A stretch of DNA of 64,000 nt from contig NZ_CP104264.1 of NCBI RefSeq assembly GCF_025244845.1, forward strand, positions 558,001-622,000, read 5' to 3'. This DNA is from Arthrobacter sp. zg-Y1171. GTDB lineage: Bacteria > Actinomycetota > Actinomycetes > Actinomycetales > Micrococcaceae. The number at the start of each line of letters is the position of its first letter. The stretch's first letter is position 1. Below the pieces are notes generated by a model, which made no database searches, was not told where the DNA came from, and worked only from the letters and a program-made list of their open reading frames with translations. The translations under genes and the position numbers were made by a program. Shown piece by piece: positions 51,618 through 60,900 of this stretch.

Positions 51618-52310
51618 TTAGCCCTGGGCGAGGAGTTCGCCCAGCAGGCTGGTGTCCAGGGCAGCAAGAAGTGCCCGCGGATTTTCGTAGACTTCGCGGG
51701 CGCCTGCCTCGCGCAGTTCGGCTTCGCTCGTGCCGCCGCAGGTCAGGCCGATGGTGGGAATGGAGAGCTTCCCGGCTGCCTTGACGTCCCACACCGAATC
51801 GCCCACGAACACGGTGTTCGCGGCTTCCAGGCCACCGGCCTCCAGGGCAGCTTCGAGGATGTCCGGGGAGGGTTTGCTGGCTTCGGCGTCTGCGGAGCTG
51901 GTGGCATCGGTGATCGCGGAGTCGGCGTCGATGACGGTGCGCAGGTACTCGAGTTCGGCTCCGGAAGCGGAGGATGCCAGGACCACGGTGAGGTCTTTCT
52001 TCGAGCAGGCCTTCAGGAGTTCGCTGGCGCCGTCGAAAGACCGAAGCGAGGGCCACCAGGTGGAGAAGATGGCACCGTGTGTGGCATCAAGCTGCTCATC
52101 CTCGTCCTTGTTGCGGTCTTCGCCCAGCAGGTGCTCCACGAGCTTGTCGCCGCCCATGCCGATGGCGCGGTGGATGGCGGACATCGGAACGTCATGTTCC
52201 ATCCGGCGGAAGGCCTGCCACCACGCGACGGCGTGCAGATAGTTTGAATCCACCAGGGTTCCGTCTACGTCGAAAAGAACGCCGCGCTTGTCGTTGTCCA
52301 AATTACTCAT
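51618..52310 (-). CDS. HAD-family phosphatase, phosphoglycolate/beta-PGM type
   Basis: A 230-residue HAD hydrolase. The nucleophile motif is LFDVDGTLVDSN with D14 and D16, motif II is VVLASSASG near 108, the Lys is in ASKPSPDIL near 147, and motif IV is FVGDSVWDVKAA near 168. A cap domain lies between motif I and motif II. It dephosphorylates a small phosphoester; the exact substrate is unknown. It sits upstream of the small acidic gene and 10 nt from the Vsr stop, and all three are on the minus strand and may be one transcript. Confidence 0.9.
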   Translation of the reverse strand: MSNLDNDKRGVLFDVDGTLVDSNYLHAVAWWQAFRRMEHDVPMSAIHRAIGMGGDKLVEHLLGEDRNKDEDEQLDATHGAIFSTWWPSLRSFDGASELLKACSKKDLTVVLASSASGAELEYLRTVIDADSAITDATSSADAEASKPSPDILEAALEAGGLEAANTVFVGDSVWDVKAAGKLSIPTIGLTCGGTSEAELREAGAREVYENPRALLAALDTSLLGELLAQG

Positions 52311-52320
52311 GGTGTGTGCC

Positions 52321-52869
52321 TCAGTTTCCTTGGAGCCTGTCTGGTTCGTCTGGTTCGAAGTCTAGTGGCCGTGCCGCCGCCGACGACGCCTCCGCCGACG
52401 TCGACCCGTTGGCACCGGTGGCTGCCGGCGTCGCGCGAACCTGTCCGGGCGGGCCCAGGAAGGTTCGCAGTTGTTCTTCGAGGATGCTGCGGTCCCGAAG
52501 TTCGCATTCCCAGACCACCAGGACGTCCCAACCTCCGGCCGCCAGCCGTTCCTGGGCCGCCGCATCCCGCTCGACGGTGCGTTTGCGTTTCGCGGCCCAG
52601 AACTCGCTATTGGTCTTTGGAGCGTGCTGCCCGGCCCGGCAGGAGTGGAAGTGCCAGAAGCAACCGTTGACGAAGAGGACTTTCCTGCGCCCGGCGAAAA
52701 CCAGGTCAGGCTTGCCCGGAAGGCTGGACTTACCGAAGGAGCCGTGCAACCGGAACCGGTAACCCGCGGCGTGGAGGATGCCGCGGATCAGGAGTTCAGG
52801 TTTGGTGTTCTTGCCCCGGATGCGCGACATGTTGCGGCTGCGCTGCTCCGGACTGACGGTATCGGCCAT
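52321..52869 (-). CDS. vsr: Very short patch repair (Vsr) endonuclease
   Basis: A 182-residue T:G mismatch endonuclease. It has the Vsr pattern: SPEQRSRNMSRIRGKNTKPEL at the start, LPGKPDLVFAGRRKVLFVNGCFWH near residue 50 with the catalytic Asp in KPDLVF, then WHFHSCRAG and the zinc-region Cys/His. It nicks DNA 5' of a mismatched T left by deamination of 5-methylcytosine. The last 45 residues are a Pro/Ala/Ser tail not found in E. coli Vsr. TAGACT lies 6 nt before the ATG. No cytosine methyltransferase is in the window, although Vsr genes usually sit beside one. Confidence 0.93.
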   Translation of the reverse strand: MADTVSPEQRSRNMSRIRGKNTKPELLIRGILHAAGYRFRLHGSFGKSSLPGKPDLVFAGRRKVLFVNGCFWHFHSCRAGQHAPKTNSEFWAAKRKRTVERDAAAQERLAAGGWDVLVVWECELRDRSILEEQLRTFLGPPGQVRATPAATGANGSTSAEASSAAARPLDFEPDEPDRLQGN

Positions 52870-52996
52870 GGATCCAGTCTAGGAACAGATCACAATTGCA
52901 TTTCGCACTACTCGATTCTTGCGGCGGGGGATCCGCAAACTCATAAGGTGACTTAGTATTGAAGGCACTGATAGACCCCTTACAAGGAGGTAAGTG

Positions 52997-53233
52997 ATGT
53001 CGGGCTACTTCAAGCTGGTGGACGCCCACGAGGGAAGTTTCCGCATTAAGCTCATTGCCGGCGACGGAACGCTGATGGCAGTATCCACCACTTTTGAAAC
53101 CAAGCGGGAAGCAGCGGCCGGGATCGCGCAGCTGCGGGAGATTGCAGGAACAGGTCCTGTAGTCGACCAGAGCCGGGATTCGGATGTGCTGGGCGAAGCC
53201 AAGAACTCGGCCCCCAAGGCAGCAGCCAGCTGA
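52997..53233 (+). CDS. YegP-type DUF1508 small protein
   Basis: 78 residues of one DUF1508 unit: GYFKLVDAHEGSFRIKLIAGDGTLMAVST, then FETKREAAAGIAQLRE. E. coli YegP has two such units. The function is unknown; it may be a stress-linked peptide-binding fold. The ATG at 52997 is preferred to the GTG one codon earlier because GGAGG (52986-52990) is 6 nt from it. A hairpin terminator follows the stop by 22 nt. Confidence 0.85.
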   Translation: MSGYFKLVDAHEGSFRIKLIAGDGTLMAVSTTFETKREAAAGIAQLREIAGTGPVVDQSRDSDVLGEAKNSAPKAAAS

Positions 53234-53255
53234 CGAGAAGACGAACATACAAACC

Positions 53256-53290
53256 AGGCCTTCGGCTCCCTAACCGGGAACCGGAGGCCT
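53256..53290 (+). terminator. Hairpin terminator after the YegP-type gene
   Basis: AGGCCTTCGGCTCCC (53256-53270), loop TAACC, GGGAACCGGAGGCCT (53276-53290). The 15-bp stem has two G-T pairs; the tail GTTCCGTTGT is only modestly T-rich. Confidence 0.65.
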
Positions 53291-53356
53291 GTTCCGTTGT
53301 CGCAGCGCTTCCTTACTGCCGGGCGCATGCTCCAGCCCCGGGCGGATCTGCCCTAC

Positions 53357-53500
53357 TCAGCCCTGGTCTTCGCCACCTTCGGCCGGCTCCTGGGTGTGCT
53401 CGCGCTGCTCGTTTTCCTGCTCGTTGGTCTCACCTTCGGACGGCTCCTGCGAATGCGTCCGGTTGGAGTCCTTTTCCTTGTTGGCGCTCTGTTCGCTCAT
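53357..53500 (-). CDS. Very small acidic hydrophilic protein
   Basis: A 47-residue frame starting MSEQSANKEKDSN and ending EPAEGGEDQG, made almost wholly of Glu, Gln, Ser, Asn, Lys and Asp, with two EPAEG/EPSEG units. The ATG has CGGAG 7 nt upstream. The composition is like small stress-related disordered proteins, but I know no family. It is short, so the call depends on composition and the ribosome binding site. The opposite-strand frame here is Leu/Val-rich only as a shadow. Confidence 0.5.
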   Translation of the reverse strand: MSEQSANKEKDSNRTHSQEPSEGETNEQENEQREHTQEPAEGGEDQG

Positions 53501-53687
53501 GCGGTTTCTCCGATTCATGTCCAGCCGACACCGGCATCCGCCGGCTCTAGCGGCCCTACCTCCAGTCTAGAAACCTCTGCCCGAACCTAGAACCCCTTAG
53601 GGACACACTCGGCCTCGAGGGGCGGCTGCGGACACGCCTGCACCAAGCTGCTGGCCAGTACCCGTCGTCGCCGGTAGCGTGAGCCGG

Positions 53688-55358
53688 ATGCAGCCAAAAG
53701 ACGCGGACGTCATTGTTGTTGGAGCCGGGCTCGCCGGCCTGGTAGCCACAGCCGAACTCGTGGACGCCGGACGCTCGGTGATCCTGCTTGAGCAGGAGGG
53801 ATCCCAGGGGCTGGGCGGCCAGGCGTGGTGGTCCTTTGGCGGGCTTTTCCTGGTGGATTCGCCTGAACAGCGCAGGCTCCGGGTGAAGGACTCCGTGGAG
53901 CTTGCCTGGCAGGACTGGCTGGGCACCGCGGGTTTTGACCGCGAGGAGGACCATTGGCCGCGGAAGTGGGCCGAAGCGTACGTGCATTTCGCTGCAGGGG
54001 AGAAGCGGGCCTGGCTGCAGCAGATGGGGCACCGGATCTTCCCGGTGGTGGGCTGGGCCGAGCGCGGCGGATACGGCGCCAACGGACCAGGGAACTCCGT
54101 TCCGCGCTTCCACATCACCTGGGGCACGGGGCCGGGGATCACCGCGCCTTTCGAGGCCAAGGTGCGCGACGGCGTCGAACGCGGGCTGGTGCGTTTCGCC
54201 TTCCGCCATCGCCTCGATGACCTGGTCCTGACCGGGGGAGCCGTGACCGGCGTGCGCGGCAGCGTCCTGGAGCCGACGACGGCGCCTCGCGGCACCGCTT
54301 CCAGCCGTACCGTAGTCGGGGACTTCGAATTCAGTGCCTCCGCCGTGGTGATAACCACCGGAGGCATCGGCGGAGACCATGACGCCGTCCGGGCAGCGTG
54401 GCCCCGGAGAATGGGACCTGCGCCCGCGAACATGCTCAGCGGGGTGCCCGAGCATGTGGATGGGCGGGGCATCGGAATTGCCCAGGCTGCCGGCGGGCGG
54501 GTGATCAACCCGGACCGCATGTGGCATTACGTGGAAGGAATCCGGAACTGGGACCCGGTCTGGAAGAACCACGGAATCCGCATCCTGCCCGGTCCGTCCT
54601 CGCTGTGGCTGGATGCGGCCGGAAACCGCCTGCCGGTGCCGTTGTTTCCGGGTTTCGACACCCTTGGGACCCTGGAGCACCTGCGCCGCAGCGGCTCCGA
54701 CTACAGCTGGTTCATTCTGAACAAGGCGATCATCCGCAAGGAATTTGCGCTTTCCGGTTCCGAACAGAATCCGGACCTCACCGGAAAATCAGTCCGGGAC
54801 GTCCTGAAACGGGCCACGGCCGGAGTGCCTGCCCCCGTCCAGGCGTTCCTGGACCACGGCGAGGATTTCATTACCGCCAATTCGGTCGAGGAGCTCGTTG
54901 CCGGCATGAACCTGCTGGCCAAAGGCTCGTCCGTGCATGGCGACGCGCCGGAACTGTCGGCGGAATCGGTGCGGCATGAACTGGAATCCAGGGACCGGGA
55001 AATCCGCAACCCGTTCACGAAGGATTCGCAGGTGACCGCCATCCGCGGGGCACGCACCTATCTGGGGGACAGGCTGATCCGCACCGCCGCACCGCACCGC
55101 ATCCTGGATCCGAAGGCCGGACCGCTGATCGCCGTGCGCTTGTCCGTACTGACCCGCAAGACCCTCGGCGGGCTGGAAACGGACCTGCAGTCCCGGGTCC
55201 TGGCCGACGACGGCACACCGGTTCCCGGCCTCTTCGCAGCCGGGGAGGCCGCCGGGTTCGGCGGCGGCGGAATGCACGGGTACCGCTCGCTGGAAGGGAC
55301 GTTCCTCGGCGGGTGCCTGTTCAGCGGACGAGCTGCCGGCCGGGCTGCGGCCGGCTAG
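53688..55358 (+). CDS. FAD-binding dehydrogenase (ketosteroid dehydrogenase-like)
   Basis: A 556-residue flavoprotein of the fumarate reductase/3-ketosteroid-1-dehydrogenase superfamily. The N-terminal dinucleotide motif is ADVIVVGAGLAGLVATAELVDAG (residues 6-28), followed by GGQAWWSFGGLFLVDSPEQRRL and FAAGEKRAWL, which match the uncharacterised FAD-binding dehydrogenase subgroup. The C-terminal GLFAAGEAAGFGGGGMHGYRSLEGTFLGG binds the flavin. The start ATG 53688 was chosen over a GTG at 53679 because TAGCGT (53675-53680) lies 7 nt upstream. The substrate is unknown. A strong terminator follows. Confidence 0.9.
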   Translation: MQPKDADVIVVGAGLAGLVATAELVDAGRSVILLEQEGSQGLGGQAWWSFGGLFLVDSPEQRRLRVKDSVELAWQDWLGTAGFDREEDHWPRKWAEAYVHFAAGEKRAWLQQMGHRIFPVVGWAERGGYGANGPGNSVPRFHITWGTGPGITAPFEAKVRDGVERGLVRFAFRHRLDDLVLTGGAVTGVRGSVLEPTTAPRGTASSRTVVGDFEFSASAVVITTGGIGGDHDAVRAAWPRRMGPAPANMLSGVPEHVDGRGIGIAQAAGGRVINPDRMWHYVEGIRNWDPVWKNHGIRILPGPSSLWLDAAGNRLPVPLFPGFDTLGTLEHLRRSGSDYSWFILNKAIIRKEFALSGSEQNPDLTGKSVRDVLKRATAGVPAPVQAFLDHGEDFITANSVEELVAGMNLLAKGSSVHGDAPELSAESVRHELESRDREIRNPFTKDSQVTAIRGARTYLGDRLIRTAAPHRILDPKAGPLIAVRLSVLTRKTLGGLETDLQSRVLADDGTPVPGLFAAGEAAGFGGGGMHGYRSLEGTFLGGCLFSGRAAGRAAAG

Positions 55359-55377
55359 GCAACGGGTCCGCCAAAGG

Positions 55378-55416
55378 CCGCTGGCCGGGACACCTTGGAG
55401 GTGGCCCGGCCAGCGG
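55378..55416. terminator. Bidirectional terminator between convergent genes
   Basis: CCGCTGGCCGGGACACC (55378-55394) pairs with GGTGGCCCGGCCAGCGG (55400-55416), 17 bp with one mismatch and a 5-nt loop. It lies between the FAD dehydrogenase and the convergent membrane protein gene. Confidence 0.75.
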
Positions 55417-55441
55417 AGAAACGGTTTTGCGGTGTAGCGGC

Positions 55442-55975
55442 CTAGCCGGCGTAGCCCAGGGACTTCGCCTGGCGGTACTGCTTCATCTGGTTGAAGTAGG
55501 CACTGGCCGGGGCGGTAAAGAGCATCACCACGCCGGCAACGACCAGCAGGATGGAAACAAGGCTGAGGATACCTTCGAGGGAGCCGTTGATTCCGATCAG
55601 GCCGAAGAGGGAAAGCCCGGCGAACACGGTGACGACGATGCGTGCCCAGTTGTGGCCCTTCCGTGCAAACACGGCGAACAGGACGCTGACCGCAACACTG
55701 ATCACGCCGATCACGACGCCGGTAACAATCCCGATGGTTACTGCCGTGTCCGCTTCAGCGGCGCTGAGCCCGCTGACCCGGGCAAGTTCGCTGCGGCCCT
55801 CATCCGACATCAAGGTGACAATGGAAAGGATTCCGGCAATGAGGCTGACAACGGCAGAAGCGATCAGGAGCCAAAAACCACGCTCCACTGCAGCCGGACG
55901 CTGCGGCGCGGCAGGAGTGGCAGCAGGTTGTCCCCCGCTGAAGGCGTTGTAGTTGTAGTTCGAAGGCGTACTCAT
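55442..55975 (-). CDS. Four-helix membrane protein, function unknown
   Basis: 177 residues. A cytoplasmic Asn/Tyr/Pro/Ala-rich N-terminus (MSTPSNYNYNAFSGGQPAAT) of about 35 residues is followed by four hydrophobic segments at about 38-60, 82-104, 110-132 and 136-158, ending in a Tyr/Lys tail. I do not recognise a named family; the shape resembles DUF4064-like proteins of gram-positives. The ATG at 55975 has AAGGGG 6 nt upstream; the longer frame has none. It is divergent from the FMN reductase gene (270-nt gap with no other feature seen). Confidence 0.75.
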   Translation of the reverse strand: MSTPSNYNYNAFSGGQPAATPAAPQRPAAVERGFWLLIASAVVSLIAGILSIVTLMSDEGRSELARVSGLSAAEADTAVTIGIVTGVVIGVISVAVSVLFAVFARKGHNWARIVVTVFAGLSLFGLIGINGSLEGILSLVSILLVVAGVVMLFTAPASAYFNQMKQYRQAKSLGYAG

Positions 55976-56245
55976 TTTTCCCCTTAGGTGCTTTGGGCTA
56001 CGGTTTGTGGAAATGACAAACGGTCGTTTCGGCCCAGCGTAGCCAAGATCTCCCCATCTGCGCCTCCCCACTCCGGGGGAGATTCACCGTGTCTTTATCC
56101 GGATGCACCCATGCCAGGGTCCGCCGGAAGGATTACCCGGGAACCGCCGGCTCCAGCGCTGCATCCGCTTCGGTTTCCGCACCGGAATAATGCCGTCCCC
56201 GCCGCAGTTGAGATGAACATGCAAACGCATGAAGAGGAGTCGAAC

Positions 56246-56869
56246 ATGGTGGATCGCAGGATTGTCGTGGTTTCGGGCGGACTGGGTGTCCCGTCCTCGT
56301 CCCGGATGCTTGCCGACGCCCTGGCCTCCGCAGCCAAGGCTGAGATTGAGGGACTTGGGCTGAGCGCCAGCGTCAGCACCTTCGAACTGCGTGAATACGC
56401 CGTGGACATTGCCAACAACATGGTGACGGGTTACGCGGCGCCGCGGCTGGACGCGGCGATTAATGAACTGATTGCCGCTGATGCCCTGGTGGCGGTCACG
56501 CCGGTCTTCACCGCGTCTATGAGCGGACTGTTTAAGTCCTTCTTCGATGTCATCGACAACACCGCACTGGACGGGAAACCGGTACTGCTTGGTGCCACCG
56601 GCGGCAGTGCCCGGCACTCCATGGTCCTGGACTACTGCCTGCGGCCGATGTTCAGCTACCTCCGTGCGCGGGTGGCCCCCACCGCTGTCTACGCCGCACC
56701 GGGGGACTGGGGGACGGGTGAAACCGGTACGGGCACTTTGGACCAGCGGGTTCGCCGTGCTGCCGGAGAACTGGTGGCGCTGCTGGGGGATGCACCGGTG
56801 CAGAAGCGCCGGGATCCGGCGCAGTCGCTGCCCTTCGAGGAACTGCTCGCCCAGACACAGCGCCAGTAG
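56246..56869 (+). CDS. CE1759-family FMN reductase
   Basis: A 207-residue flavodoxin-fold oxidoreductase. It shows VVVSGGLGVPSSSRMLADAL (phosphate loop, residues 7-26), VAVTPVFTASMSGLFKSFFDVID near 88 and LLGATGGSARHSMVLDYCLRPMF near 117. This type reduces FMN with NAD(P)H for a partner flavin-dependent luciferase-like monooxygenase (CE1758), which usually lies next to it but is absent here. The ATG at 56246 has GAGGAG 7 nt upstream; the frame is open further upstream without a better start. The 3' end carries a near-perfect duplication (56861-56892) that includes the stop. Confidence 0.88.
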   Translation: MVDRRIVVVSGGLGVPSSSRMLADALASAAKAEIEGLGLSASVSTFELREYAVDIANNMVTGYAAPRLDAAINELIAADALVAVTPVFTASMSGLFKSFFDVIDNTALDGKPVLLGATGGSARHSMVLDYCLRPMFSYLRARVAPTAVYAAPGDWGTGETGTGTLDQRVRRAAGELVALLGDAPVQKRRDPAQSLPFEELLAQTQRQ

Positions 56870-56903
56870 TTACGCAAGCGCCAGCAGTTACGGACCACTA
56901 AAC

Positions 56904-57356
56904 CTACGTGTCCACGCGGGGGCCGGACGCGACGTCGCCGTCCCACCCCAGATTGCCGGCCATCCGCTGCAGGACGGCAAGCAGGGCGGTGTATTCCTCT
57001 TCGGTGATGTTGTCCGTCATCAGCTGCCGAATCCGGTCCACCGCACCGCGGAGGTTCTCCAGGCTTCGGCTGCCAAGGTCGGTGAGCTGGTACTGGCCGT
57101 CTTCCAGCAGCACCCAACCGGATTCCCGCAGCTCCTCGATAAGCTCCGCGGAGGTGCCGGTCTCCACTGCGGGAAAGTAGGGGCGCAGGCCGTCCGACAA
57201 CTCTTTTTGGGTAGCGGGGCCCTCAACCAGCAGGTTCATCATTTGCCACTGCCGGCGGGTCACGCCATGTTCTTCGAAGCTGGCACCAAATTGGTCGTCG
57301 ACCAGCTGGTCGACGAGCTTGAGCCAGAATCCGATGGGACGCTCCTGATTCGCCAT
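56904..57356 (-). CDS. MarR-like winged-helix regulator
   Basis: 150 residues. The HTH reads VTRRQWQMMNLLVEGPATQKELSDGL then AELIEELRESGWVLLEDGQYQLTDLG, a MarR-type helix and wing (about residues 33-97) without the common DRR. It is convergent with the FMN reductase gene. TACAGT lies 6 nt before the ATG at 57356; GGAGTG could alternatively act as a ribosome binding site. Its target is unknown, and the adjacent reductase is a candidate. Confidence 0.85.
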   Translation of the reverse strand: MANQERPIGFWLKLVDQLVDDQFGASFEEHGVTRRQWQMMNLLVEGPATQKELSDGLRPYFPAVETGTSAELIEELRESGWVLLEDGQYQLTDLGSRSLENLRGAVDRIRQLMTDNITEEEYTALLAVLQRMAGNLGWDGDVASGPRVDT

Positions 57357-57466
57357 CACTCCACTGTACAAATCAAACCCCGTGCAGGGAATGGCAGTGG
57401 TGCAGGCAGTAGGCCACCGTCGAAGCGGGCTTGGACGCCACGCCGGACCAAGCACCAGGGTTCGGC

Positions 57467-57727
57467 TCAGTCGAAGCGGGCTTGGGTGCCGCACCGGGGA
57501 CAGGGGGCGGACCGGGCCAGGTCCAGGCACACCGCGCACACGGGAAGGTCGCCGGTATCGTCCTGCAGCGGACGGTTGGGCATCTGTTTGCCGCAGTAGG
57601 GGACCGGGCGGCGTGCACGGCTGCGTGCCCGCCGCTTGCAGGGGGTGCAGAAAATGTGCACCAGATCGTCTTCATCCTTGGGGCGAGTCTCGACCGGCCG
57701 GACCAGCGTTGATTCCTGGACGCTCAT
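57467..57727 (-). CDS. Small Cys-rich zinc-ribbon-like protein
   Basis: 86 residues with eight Cys arranged as CTPCKRR, PYCGKQ, CAVCLDL and CPRCGTQ, consistent with one or two zinc sites. The middle is very basic (RRARSRARRPVP), suggesting nucleic acid contact. I do not recognise a named family. The ATG has AAGGAAAG 6 nt upstream. The last 16 coding bases are repeated exactly downstream (57419-57434). It is separated from the helicase by 218 nt, where I see no other feature. A regulatory or DNA-repair role would be a guess. Confidence 0.65.
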   Translation of the reverse strand: MSVQESTLVRPVETRPKDEDDLVHIFCTPCKRRARSRARRPVPYCGKQMPNRPLQDDTGDLPVCAVCLDLARSAPCPRCGTQARFD

Positions 57728-57945
57728 TGCCTTTCCTTGGTACGCATGTTGCTCGGCCCGACGCCGTCCGACGGCGGAAGCGGGCCCTGTTTCCAAGGTA
57801 ATCGGTTCCACGCGCCGTAGAATCTGGCTGATCCCGGCGCCGGCGCGGGATTGAGCGGCTGTCCCCAGATGCAGGGTGGCCGAATTCACGTCGGGATCCG
57901 CTGCTGATACAGGCCCGTTACTGCAGCAGTCCCAACGCAGTTCCG

Positions 57946-60900
57946 CTACTGGAGCAGCGACCGGATGTCGTCGGCGGTGAGCGCGGAACTGAAGACGGCG
58001 TCGTCGTCCATTACGGAGGAGAACAGCTTCGCCTTTTGCTCCTTCAGCGCCATGACCTTTTCCTCGATCGTGTCGCGGGCCACCATGCGGTACACCATGA
58101 CGTTGTTTTTCTGCCCGATCCGGTGCGTACGGTCCACCGCCTGGGATTCCGCTGCCGGGTTCCACCACGGATCCAGCAGGAAGACGTAATCCGCCTCCGT
58201 CAGGTTCAACCCGAATCCGCCGGCCTTGAGGCTGATCAGGAACACCGGAACAACGCCGTCCTTGAACGAGGCAATCACCTCGGCCCGGTTGCGGGTGGAG
58301 CCGTCGAGGTAGGCGTACTTGATGCCCTGCTCGTCCAGGCGCTGGGCGGCCTTTTTCAGGAAGGACGTGAACTGGCTGAAGATCAGTGCCCGGTGGCCTT
58401 CGGCGGTAATGTCTTCGAGCTGCTCAAAGAGCACGTCCAGCTTCGCCGAGGGCACGCCGTCGTACTCCTCCGGCTCAACGAGTGAAGCGTCCAGGCTGAG
58501 CATGCGCAGCAGGGTCAGGGAACGGAAGACGATCATGCGGTTCCGGTCCATGTCCTGGATCAGGCCCATGAGTTTCTGCCGTTCGCGCTGCAGATGCGTC
58601 TCGTAAATCTTGCGGTGCTTGGGATGCAGTTCCACCTCCAGGATCTGCTCCTGCTTCTCCGGCAGGTCCTTGGCCACGGCTTCCTTGGTCCGGCGCATCA
58701 GCAGCGGCCGGATGCGCCGGCGCAGCCGTGCCAGCAGCTCCGGGCTGTCGCCGCGTTCAATGGGCCGCTGGTATTCGTCGGCGAACTTCCGGGCGGAAGG
58801 GAACAGGCCGGGAGCCACAATGGCGAACAACCCCCAGAGCTCCATCAGGTTGTTTTCCATCGGGGTGCCCGTGATGGCCAGTTTGAACGGCGCGGGCAGG
58901 TCCCGGGCGCACTGATGCACCCGGGTCACCCGGTTCTTGACGAACTGCGCCTCATCGAGAATCAGGCCGTCCCACTCCTGCTTCCGGTAGGAGGCGAAGT
59001 CCAGCCGGAACACCGCGTAAGAGGTGAGGACGACGTCGGCCCCTGCCACCACCTCGGCCAGCGGTACGCGGGACTTGCCGCTGGTGTCGGAGACCGTCAC
59101 CACCTTCAGCCCCGGTGTGAAGCGTGCGGCTTCGGACGCCCAGTTGGGAACCACCGAGGTGGGGGCAACCACCAGGAAGGGCCGGCGGGGTTGAGCTACC
59201 GCGGCAGATCCTCCCTGTGCCTGCCGTTCCCGGGCGTGGGCAAGCAGGGCGAGGGTCTGCAGGGTCTTGCCGAGCCCCATATCGTCGGCCAGGATCCCGC
59301 CCAGGCCATGGTCCCAGAGGAACGCCAGCCAGTTGAAGCCGTCCTGCTGATACGGCCGCAGGCTGGCCTGGAGCCCGGCGGGAAGCGGCACCGGGTCCAC
59401 GGACTCCAAATCCAGCAGGGCCGAGACGGACTCCCGCCAGGCGACGGCTTCCTCGGTTTCCTCCGCCAGTTCCTCCAGTTCGGACCACAGCCCGGCCTGG
59501 TAACGGCTGATGGACAGTTCTCCGGTGTCCCATTCCTGCAGGCCCTGTGCCTCATTGATCAGGGCGTGGAGATGTTCAAACTCGGGACGGTCCAGGGAAA
59601 GGTAGGTCCGGTCCACGAGCAGCAGCTTGGTTTTGCCCTGCGCTATGGCCTTGAAGATGTCCGCGAACGGCACCAGCCGGCCCTCCACCGTGACCATCAC
59701 GGCGAGGTCGAACCAGTCGCGGCGTTCGGTTTCCACGGTGGTGATCTTCAGCTTCGGCGCCTCGAGCAGCTCCCGGTAATCGGGCCGGGTTCCCTCGACC
59801 TCCACCCGCACCCCGTCGAGCTTCTCCAGCTCCGGCAGGACATGCTCGGTGAATTCGGCGGCCTCTATTTCGCGCAGGATCCGGTTGCGGGGTACGGCGT
59901 GCAGGGTTTTCCCCGCGGCCGCCAGGAGTGTAGCTTCGGCGGGGATGTCGCGGTAGGAGGTATCGCCGTCGTCCGCTGTCCCTGCCTTGCCGCTCTGGGG
60001 TGTGCGGGTGAGCGGCAGCCGGGTCTGGGAACTGCCGTGCTGATAGACCCAGCTCCAGGTCAGGGTCAGCTGGTCCTCAGGGCCGAAGGCAGCGGTGAGG
60101 AGCAGCGCGGGCGGCTCGATCTCGGGGAACTCCACGGAGTCGTCGCTGCTGGTGACCGGCAGGACCTGCCGCAGCCGCGGGTAGAACTTCTCGAGGAATA
60201 CCGGGGCGTCTGCCTTCGGCACCATTACCGGGGCGCCTTGGAGCAGCAGGCCCTTGTCCTGTTCCGTCAGGGTCTTGGCCGTGGGCGCCAGCGTGATGGT
60301 GTTCTGCGGAGACCGGAGGTAAATACCGTGGCTGCCGATAATCCCGGCATCTTCCAGCGGGACCGGCGAGCCGTCCACTTCGAGCGTCGGCAGCAGCTGC
60401 AGCGGCGCCGGAGTGTCCCCGCCGGCGGCCCGGACATCCAGGGACAGGGTGGCGAGTTTCCCGACGCGGACGGCGGCGTCCTTCTTGGTGCCGACAAACG
60501 GGATGCCCAGCCGCACCGCTTCATCCAGCAGTTGCCAGAGCAGGGGATTGGCGAAGTCGTCGAGGTACAGCCAGGAGTCGTTCTGCCCGAAGTAGCTCAC
60601 CCCGTTGGAGCGGTGCAGGGCCGGGAACTGGGAGAACCAGCGGTGCTGGTCCGGATCCAGCCGCAGTCCGTAGGTCTGGTAGCTGATGTTGCTCCACGCC
60701 AGGTTGTTCTTGACCCAGTTGCCCTTGGAGTTTCGCACCACGGGACGCACCCCCAGCCGGAAGGGGGTGGCCCGGTGCCGGCTGCGCGGGGCGGGAGCGC
60801 CCCAGCGGGGCGCAGCTGCCGCGGCAAAGTTCCGCAGTTCGAACTGCAGTGCCAGGGGAGTGGTTTCCGTGGGCTTGGTGCTGTCTGCCAGATCCGCATC

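Noticed and set aside
53297..53590. 97-codon plus-strand hydrophobic frame
   Set aside because: It overlaps the YegP-gene terminator region, lacks a ribosome binding site, and is the complement of the Glu/Gln-rich small gene at 53357-53500.
55988..56245. N-terminal extension of the FMN reductase
   Set aside because: The upstream frame is open, but the strong GAGGAG before ATG 56246 and the flavodoxin-fold start support the shorter protein.
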